This document shows, piece after piece, positions 5,474 to 9,613 of a DNA stretch of 9,613 nt; the stretch's first letter is position 1; each line of letters begins with the position of its first letter. The position numbers and the translations under genes are program-made. This DNA comes from an uncultured Pseudomonadota bacterium (GTDB lineage: Bacteria > Pseudomonadota > Gammaproteobacteria > Xanthomonadales > Ahniellaceae). The stretch spans positions 1 through 9,613 of the forward strand of contig CALKUS010000282.1 in the NCBI GenBank assembly GCA_937996755.1, written 5' to 3'. Under the pieces are notes generated by a model that saw nothing but the letters and a program-made list of their open reading frames with translations, ran no database searches and was not told where the DNA came from.

Positions 5474-6604
5474 CTAGATCCACCCCATCGCCTTGCCGAG
5501 CGACACGAGCGCATACGCGATCGATGCTGCCACGGGGATCGTGAGCAGCCAGGCCCAGACCATGCGCTCGACGACGGTCCACTTGATCGCGTTGAGGCGC
5601 TTCGCCGCGCCCACGCCCATGATCGCGGCGGAGATGTTGTGCGTCGTCGAGACCGGGATGCCGACGCTCGACGCGAGCGTGATCATCGTCGCCGATGCGG
5701 TCTCCGCGGCGAAGCCGTTGATCGGGTGCAGCTTCACCATCTTGTGACCGAGCGTCTTGATGATGCGCCAGCCACCGGCCGCCGTGCCGGCGGCCATGAC
5801 GAGCGCGCAGGTCACCTTCACCCAGATCGCGATGTCGGGTGTCTTGCCGTCCGTGCCGACGGGCGTGTGCAGGAACGAAAGCCAGTCCGGCAGCGCATCG
5901 AGCGTGCCCGCGGTCGTCGCGCCGAACAACGCGAGCGCGATGATGCCCATCGTCTTCTGCGCGTCGTTGAGGCCGTGCGCATAGCCCATCCACGCGGCCG
6001 ACGCGATCTGCGCCTTGCCGAAGAACGCATTCACCCAGCGCGGTTTCGCTGCGCGCTTCAGGAACGCGACGTTCGCCATGCCGCTGATGACCGCGAACAG
6101 CAGGCCCATCACCGCGAAGCCGAGCAGGAAGCCGCCGAGCGGCGACCCGAACATCGGCACGACCACCTTCCAGAGCAGGCCGGCGCCCTTGTACCAGGGG
6201 TCCGCCGGCTGCGACCAGATGATCGAATGCCAGTTGTCGCCGGACGCCGCCAACGCGGCGCCCGTCAGGCCGCCGATGAGCGCGTGGCTCGATGACGACG
6301 GCAGGCCGTACCACCAGGTGATCAGGTTCCAGACGATGCCGCCGAGCAGCGCGCAGAGGATGATCTCCGGGCCCACCGCGACGATGCTCGTATCGACCAG
6401 GCCCGAAGCGATCGTTTTCGCAACGGCGGTGCCCGCCAGCGCGCCGAGCAGGTTCATGCTCGCGGCCAGCATCACGGCCTGGCCGGGCGACAGCACCTTC
6501 GTCGCGACGACGGTGGCGATGGAGTTCGCGGTGTCGTGGAAGCCGTTGATGTATTCGAACACCAGCGCGACCAGCACCACGAAGATGACGAGCGTCAGGC
6601 TCAT
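5474..6604 (-). CDS. pit: Low-affinity inorganic phosphate transporter, PiT (PHO4) family
   Basis: The protein has 376 residues and many hydrophobic helices, a normal length for the shorter bacterial PiT proteins. It imports phosphate, usually as a metal-phosphate complex, across the inner membrane using an ion gradient. Both copies of the duplicated PiT signature are present: GFHDTANSIAT at 21-31 and GLNDAQKTMG at 211-220. The paired half-helix motifs are GLPSSSSHA (100-108) and GIPVSTTHN (315-323). No signature residue is missing. The start ATG (6602-6604) lies 10 nt after the stop of the DUF47 gene with only a weak ribosome site (GAGCGA), so translation is probably coupled and the two form one operon. 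Shared control through the PHO-box-like element at 7303-7331 is possible. The gene ends just short of repeat copy 2. A polyphosphate-linked or metal-uptake role is possible in addition. Confidence 0.96.
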   Translation of the reverse strand: MSLTLVIFVVLVALVFEYINGFHDTANSIATVVATKVLSPGQAVMLAASMNLLGALAGTAVAKTIASGLVDTSIVAVGPEIILCALLGGIVWNLITWWYGLPSSSSHALIGGLTGAALAASGDNWHSIIWSQPADPWYKGAGLLWKVVVPMFGSPLGGFLLGFAVMGLLFAVISGMANVAFLKRAAKPRWVNAFFGKAQIASAAWMGYAHGLNDAQKTMGIIALALFGATTAGTLDALPDWLSFLHTPVGTDGKTPDIAIWVKVTCALVMAAGTAAGGWRIIKTLGHKMVKLHPINGFAAETASATMITLASSVGIPVSTTHNISAAIMGVGAAKRLNAIKWTVVERMVWAWLLTIPVAASIAYALVSLGKAMGWI

Positions 6605-6614
6605 GGGCGTTCGC

Positions 6615-7244
6615 TCAGGAGTTCTTGAGGACGACCTGGTACACCACGACGCCCGCTTCGCGGCAGCGGTCGATGGCCTTCTCGAGGATCTCGAAGAAGT
6701 CGCGCACGAGGAACATCTGCGTCGCCTCGTACTTGCCGCCGTAGAGGTCGCGGTAGGTTTCGAGCATCAGGCGGTCCGCCTCGCTCTCGATCGCGCGCAG
6801 GCGATCCGACAGCTCCTTCATGGGCTCGAGGCGCATGCCGTGGCGCAGGCGTCGCACCATCTCCAGCACGACCGTCGCCGCTTCCTCGAGCATCTTCGCG
6901 CGCGAAGCGAAGTCGATGCCGGCAACCTTGTCCACCGCGAGCGAATAGCGGTCGGCGAACTTCTCGACCGTCTTCGGGATGCGGTAGAGCGCGCCACCCA
7001 GCGCCTCGATGTCTTCGCGCTCGAGCGCCGTGACGAACGTGTTCACGAGCTCGCGGCTGATCGCGTCGGAGATCTCGCGCTCCTTCTGGCGCGCGAGCTT
7101 GAAATGTTCCAGCGACGGCGCCTTGTCGCGCGTCGAGACCATCTGGTGCAGCGCCCGCGTCGAATCAAGGGCGGCTTCCGCGCTGGCCTCGAGCAGGCTG
7201 TAGAACTTGTCGCCCTTGCCGAAGATGGTCTGCAGCGAAAACAT
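6615..7244 (-). CDS. DUF47 family PhoU-like protein, Pit accessory
   Basis: The protein has 209 residues, is almost entirely helical and rich in charged residues, and has no membrane segment. It opens with FGKGDKFYSLLEASAEAA, typical of the DUF47/TIGR00153 family, and carries heptad-like helices with ERE and ESEAD patterns like those of PhoU helical bundles. Members are routinely encoded beside pit and are thought to modulate the transporter; the mechanism is not settled. The open frame reaches 7361, but the ATG at 7242-7244 is preferred. It has GAGGTGA at ideal spacing (7249-7255), and the extra 39 residues are low-complexity translation of the promoter region. The pit gene follows after 10 nt. 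This is the first gene of the apparent phosphate operon. Confidence 0.94.
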   Translation of the reverse strand: MFSLQTIFGKGDKFYSLLEASAEAALDSTRALHQMVSTRDKAPSLEHFKLARQKEREISDAISRELVNTFVTALEREDIEALGGALYRIPKTVEKFADRYSLAVDKVAGIDFASRAKMLEEAATVVLEMVRRLRHGMRLEPMKELSDRLRAIESEADRLMLETYRDLYGGKYEATQMFLVRDFFEILEKAIDRCREAGVVVYQVVLKNS

Positions 7245-7248
7245 GGTG

Positions 7249-7255
7249 TCACCTC
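7249..7255 (-). promoter_or_regulatory. Ribosome binding site of the DUF47 gene
   Basis: GAGGTGA on the minus strand, followed by four bases (CACC) and ATG. It is the strongest Shine-Dalgarno match in the window and fixes the DUF47 start at 7244 rather than an upstream in-frame ATG. Confidence 0.8.
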
Positions 7256-7302
7256 GATCGCGTGGAATGACGGCCTGCCTGCCGTCGCGGGCCCGCCAGC
7301 CT

Positions 7303-7331
7303 ATGACAGAATTGTTGAAGTTGCATGACAA
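7303..7331 (-). promoter_or_regulatory. Candidate PHO box (PhoB site) upstream of DUF47-pit
   Basis: Read on the minus strand, TTGTCAT (7331-7325) and CTGTCAT (7309-7303) are direct repeats that match the PhoB half-site CTGTCAT at 6 and 7 of 7 positions. Their start-to-start distance is 22 bp, exactly two of the 11-bp periods of a PHO box. The middle unit (CTTCAAC) is poor. The spacer is AT-rich in a GC-rich region, as in known PhoB sites. It lies 59-87 nt upstream of the DUF47 start, in the right orientation for an operon encoding phosphate uptake. An alternative reading of the same bases is a sigma-70 promoter, TTGTCA-N17-TGTCAT. The two readings are not exclusive, since PhoB sites replace the -35 region. 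The window contains no phoB gene. Confidence 0.5.
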
Positions 7332-7439
7332 TCCCGGGCGGCCGGTCCGCCCGGCGCCCACGCGGGCAGCCGCGCCCGGTGGTTCCGGGCCGGGCCCGCA
7401 AACACGCTACCCTGTACGGCCGCCCGACCTGACTGCTGC

Positions 7440-8747
7440 ATGTCCGCCGAACTGCTGATCGTCCTCGCGCTGATCCTGCTCAACGGCTTCCTGGCGCTGT
7501 CGGAGATGGCCGTCATGACGGCGCGCAAGAGCCGCCTGCGGCAGGCCGCGCGCGACAGCAAGCGGGCGCAGGTCGCGCTGGACCTCGCCGAGCGGCCCGA
7601 GCGGTTCCTGTCGTCCGTGCAGGTCTGGATCACGCTGCTGTCGATCCTCACCGGCTACCTCGGCGGCGAGAGCCTCGCGCGCGGGCTGGAGGCCTGGTTC
7701 GTGCGCACCGACCTGTTCGCGCCGTATGCGCATCGCATCGCCGTCGCGATCAGCGTGGGCCTGATCCTGTTCGTGTCCGTGGTGCTCGGCGAGCTCGTGC
7801 CGAAGCGCCTCGCGATCGTGTACCCCGAGCGCATCGCGACGCTCGTCGCGATCCCGATGCGCCTGCTCGCGACGGCCGCAAAGCCGGTCGTCGTGTTCCT
7901 CGCGGCGATCACCGAAGGCCTGCTGCACCTCATCGGTGCGCGCCGCGGCAGCAACCAGGACGTGACGGAGGAAGAGATCAAGCTGCTGGTCGCCGAAGGC
8001 GCCGAGCAGGGCGTCATCGACAACAACGAGCGCAACATGGTGAACCGCGTGCTGAGCTTCGGCGACCGCACCGTGGACAGCCTCATGACGCCGCGCCCGC
8101 GCATCGCGTGGCTCGACGTCGCCGCGCCGAGCGAGGACAACCTCGCGGTGATGCGCGAGACGCCCTACTCGCGCTACCCCGTCTGTCGCGGCAGCGAGCA
8201 GGACGTGGTCGGCGTGCTGCAGATCAAGAGCCTCATGGACGCGTTCGCGGGCAGGAAGCTCGACCTGTTCCGCGAGCTGTCGCCGCCGCTGTTCGTGCCT
8301 GAGACCGCGCGTGCGCTGCACATGATCGAGCGCTTCCGCGACGCCGAGACGAACCTCGCGCTCGTCGTCGACGAATACGGCGACATCACCGGCCTCGTCA
8401 CGTTGAACGACCTGCTCGTGGCGGTGTTCGGGCGCATGGCGCAGAAGAACGAGCAGGCCGACGCGGCGATCGTGCAGCGCGAGGACGGCAGCTGGCTGAT
8501 CGACGGCGGCGTCGGCGTCGACGATCTGCGCGAACTGCTCGGCCTGGCGCAGCTGCCGCACGAGTCGGAGCAGGAGTACCGCACCACCGCGGGCCTCATG
8601 ACGGCGCATTTCGGCCGCATTCCCGCCGTGGGCGAGGCGTTCTCGTTCGGCAACTACCGCTTCGAGATCGTCGACCTCGATGGCGCACGCATCGACAAGG
8701 TGCTCGTCGCACGTACCGTTCCGCCGGAGCCGGACAACATCGTGTAG
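7440..8747 (+). CDS. CNNM/CorC (HlyC/TlyC) family membrane protein with DUF21, CBS pair and CorC_HlyC domains
   Basis: The protein has 435 residues. Domain order: a DUF21/CNNM transmembrane domain (about 1-195) with LNGFLALSEMA (14-24) and GELVPK (117-122); an acidic helical linker (VTEEEIKLLVAEGAEQGVIDNNERNM region); a CBS pair (about 212-335) with MTPR (216-219) and VVDEYG (309-314); and a C-terminal CorC_HlyC domain (about 345-430). CNNM proteins act in magnesium or cobalt movement, usually efflux. E. coli PaeA (YtfL), of the same architecture and similar length, is reported to export polyamines, so the substrate here is not settled. The CBS pair probably senses adenine nucleotides. The names haemolysin and TlyC in databases are historical. 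The ATG at 7440 begins the first membrane helix. No ribosome site is clear; a TACCCT at 7408-7413 might be a -10 but has no matching -35. The gene is divergent from the phosphate operon across 195 nt. Confidence 0.94.
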   Translation: MSAELLIVLALILLNGFLALSEMAVMTARKSRLRQAARDSKRAQVALDLAERPERFLSSVQVWITLLSILTGYLGGESLARGLEAWFVRTDLFAPYAHRIAVAISVGLILFVSVVLGELVPKRLAIVYPERIATLVAIPMRLLATAAKPVVVFLAAITEGLLHLIGARRGSNQDVTEEEIKLLVAEGAEQGVIDNNERNMVNRVLSFGDRTVDSLMTPRPRIAWLDVAAPSEDNLAVMRETPYSRYPVCRGSEQDVVGVLQIKSLMDAFAGRKLDLFRELSPPLFVPETARALHMIERFRDAETNLALVVDEYGDITGLVTLNDLLVAVFGRMAQKNEQADAAIVQREDGSWLIDGGVGVDDLRELLGLAQLPHESEQEYRTTAGLMTAHFGRIPAVGEAFSFGNYRFEIVDLDGARIDKVLVARTVPPEPDNIV

Positions 8748-8815
8748 TGGACTACAACGCTCATCCAGGCGGTGCCTCGCTCGGCCTCGTGGCGCTAGGC
8801 TTGCCCTTCACTCGC

Positions 8816-8835
8816 CCCATGGCTTTGGCCATGGG
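8816..8835. repeat. Palindromic hairpin in the gap between the CNNM and ExoD genes
   Basis: CCCATGGC at 8816-8823 pairs perfectly with GCCATGGG at 8828-8835 across a TTTG loop. No T-run follows, so it is not a standard terminator. It sits in a 163-nt gap (8748-8910) that otherwise holds no recognisable gene. A second small palindrome, TGTAGT-GG-ACTACA at 8743-8756, spans the stop codon of the CNNM gene. The only possible reading frame near the ExoD start is a 6-codon one at 8891-8911 whose TGA overlaps the ExoD ATG; I give it no weight. Confidence 0.45.
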
Positions 8836-8910
8836 ACTCGCTGCAGGGCGGCGCCGATCGCCCCGATTCCTTCGCGATTTCACCACCCAGATGAGCGTCG
8901 CAGCCCACTG

Positions 8911-9558
8911 ATGGACCACGAACCCGGTCCCGACTGCCCGAATCCCGAGCACCACGAGCGCCGCTCGCGGCCGCGGACGTCGGAGCTGCTGCACGATTTC
9001 GCGAACGCCGGCCAGTCGGAAAAGCTGGAGCTCGGCGAGCTGGTGGACCATTTCGGGCCGCGCGCGTTCGGCGTGCTGATGATCGTGGCGGTGCTGCCGT
9101 CGCTGATCCCGACGCCGGTCGGCGCGGGCGGACTCTCGGGCACGCTCATCGCGCTCGTGGGCGTGCAGATGCTGCTCGGCTTCGCGCACCCGTGGCTGCC
9201 GAAATCGCTGCGCAGGCGCGGGCTCGCACGCGAATCCGTCGCGCGCTTCGTCGCGCGCATGGAGCCGTGGCTCAAGCGCATGGAACGGCTGTGCCGCGCG
9301 CGCTGGACCGTGCTGCTCGAGCGCATGGGCTCGCGCTTCACCGGCCTGCTGCTCGTCGGCCACGGCATCGCGCTCGCGCTGCCGATCCCGTTCACGAACT
9401 ACCCGTTCTGCTTCGTGCTGCTCGGCGTGGCCATCGCGCTGCTCGAGGGCGACGGCCTCATCCTCGCGATCGGCTGGGTGCTCATGACGGTGACCATCGT
9501 CGCCGTCGGCGGTCTGTCCGGCGCGATCGTGCAGGCGATCGCGAACTGGCTCGGCTAG
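8911..9558 (+). CDS. ExoD family membrane protein
   Basis: The protein has 215 residues. The first 35 or so are polar and His/Arg-rich. Next comes LGELVDHFGPRAFGVLMIVA (41-60), the conserved opening of ExoD proteins, followed by VLPSLIPTP. Further hydrophobic segments lie at about 75-92, 143-180 and 182-207, and PIPFTNYPF is at 158-166. The family is named after Sinorhizobium meliloti ExoD, linked to exopolysaccharide production and alkali sensitivity; its biochemical role is unknown. The ATG at 8911 is the only reasonable start, because the longer upstream frame is Arg/Ser-rich read-through of the intergenic gap. No Shine-Dalgarno sequence is visible. There is no exopolysaccharide cluster in the window, so this is probably a stand-alone envelope gene. 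Confidence 0.9.
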   Translation: MDHEPGPDCPNPEHHERRSRPRTSELLHDFANAGQSEKLELGELVDHFGPRAFGVLMIVAVLPSLIPTPVGAGGLSGTLIALVGVQMLLGFAHPWLPKSLRRRGLARESVARFVARMEPWLKRMERLCRARWTVLLERMGSRFTGLLLVGHGIALALPIPFTNYPFCFVLLGVAIALLEGDGLILAIGWVLMTVTIVAVGGLSGAIVQAIANWLG

Positions 9559-9565
9559 GGAACCT

Positions 9566-9613
9566 CTGAACAAGTCCCTCCGCGCCGCGTTGCTGCCGTG
9601 CGCGCTCGCCACA
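9566..9613 (+). CDS. Possible start of a secreted protein with a CTG start codon, cut by the window edge
   Basis: Seven nt after the ExoD stop, a frame begins with CTG at 9566-9568 and reads (M)NKSLRAALLPCALAT to the window edge. This looks like the opening of a signal peptide: a short basic N-region, then a hydrophobic stretch. AGGGA at 9557-9561 is a good ribosome-binding match, four nt before CTG. No ATG, GTG or TTG start that would explain this frame is obvious nearby. CTG starts are rare, and 16 codons are too few to prove coding. The same bases could instead be the edge of an intergenic repeat. Confidence 0.3.
   Translation, partial: MNKSLRAALLPCALAT

Noticed and set aside
7245..7361. 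N-terminal extension of the DUF47 protein by 39 residues
   Set aside because: It would translate the candidate PHO box and its spacer. The ATG at 7244 has the strongest ribosome site in the window and gives the usual family N-terminus.
9559..9580. Possible left end of an insertion sequence after the ExoD stop
   Set aside because: The bases loosely recall some transposon ends, but no transposase, matching second end or target duplication can be seen in the remaining 50 nt, so it is not called.
8761..9612. A 283-codon minus-strand frame opposite the ExoD gene
   Set aside because: Arg/His/Glu-rich antisense shadow without domains; the ExoD membrane protein on the plus strand is clear.
1..9613. 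A defence island, phage, toxin-antitoxin pair or CRISPR array
   Set aside because: Every gene belongs to a common chromosomal family or is a single small unknown. No integrase, nuclease partner, or regularly spaced repeat array is present.

Overview
This window is GC-rich (roughly 70% by eye) with strong G/C bias at third codon positions. That bias opens very long shadow reading frames opposite and beside the real genes. The gene set is a full-length RapA, an EF-Tu-hydroxylase-like oxygenase, an alkyltransferase-like protein, a DUF47-Pit pair and an ExoD protein. It fits the chromosome of a gammaproteobacterium, most likely of the Xanthomonadaceae/Lysobacter type. That placement is inferred from protein flavour, not from a marker gene. 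The window looks like ordinary core chromosome: I see no phage, plasmid, toxin-antitoxin, CRISPR, rRNA or tRNA gene.

Layout. 1-88: last 28 codons of an M13 (neprilysin-like) peptidase, followed by two hairpins, the second a canonical intrinsic terminator. 166-265: a dispersed repeat whose inverted arms are built from TCTGAG-like hexamers; a possible extended -10 promoter follows. 350-3193: rapA, the RNA polymerase recycling ATPase. 3162-3806 (minus): a rhomboid protease whose 3' end overlaps that of rapA. 3844-4428: a 2-oxoglutarate/Fe(II) oxygenase, divergent from the rhomboid gene. 4512-4559: a large stem-loop that covers the end of the next gene. 4545-4895 (minus): an alkyltransferase-like DNA-damage sensor. 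4946-5350: a small conserved-looking protein of unknown function. 5361-5471: a second copy of the hexamer-arm repeat, filling the gap between convergent genes. 5474-7244 (minus): DUF47 protein plus Pit phosphate transporter, an apparent two-gene operon with a candidate PHO box upstream. 7440-8747: a CNNM/CorC-type membrane protein. 8911-9558: an ExoD family membrane protein. The last 48 bases may begin a secreted protein with a CTG start.

How the genes relate. The only clear functional unit is DUF47-Pit (phosphate uptake), and the candidate PHO box would make it respond to phosphate starvation. The other genes are housekeeping functions in single-gene or short units: transcription recycling, membrane proteolysis, translation-factor modification and alkylation damage recognition. 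I found no convincing new multi-gene system. The points most worth a second look are the paired hexamer-arm repeats, the PHO-box-like element, the Trp-Trp active-site replacement in the alkyltransferase-like protein, the stem-loop over its stop codon and the possible CTG start at the right edge.
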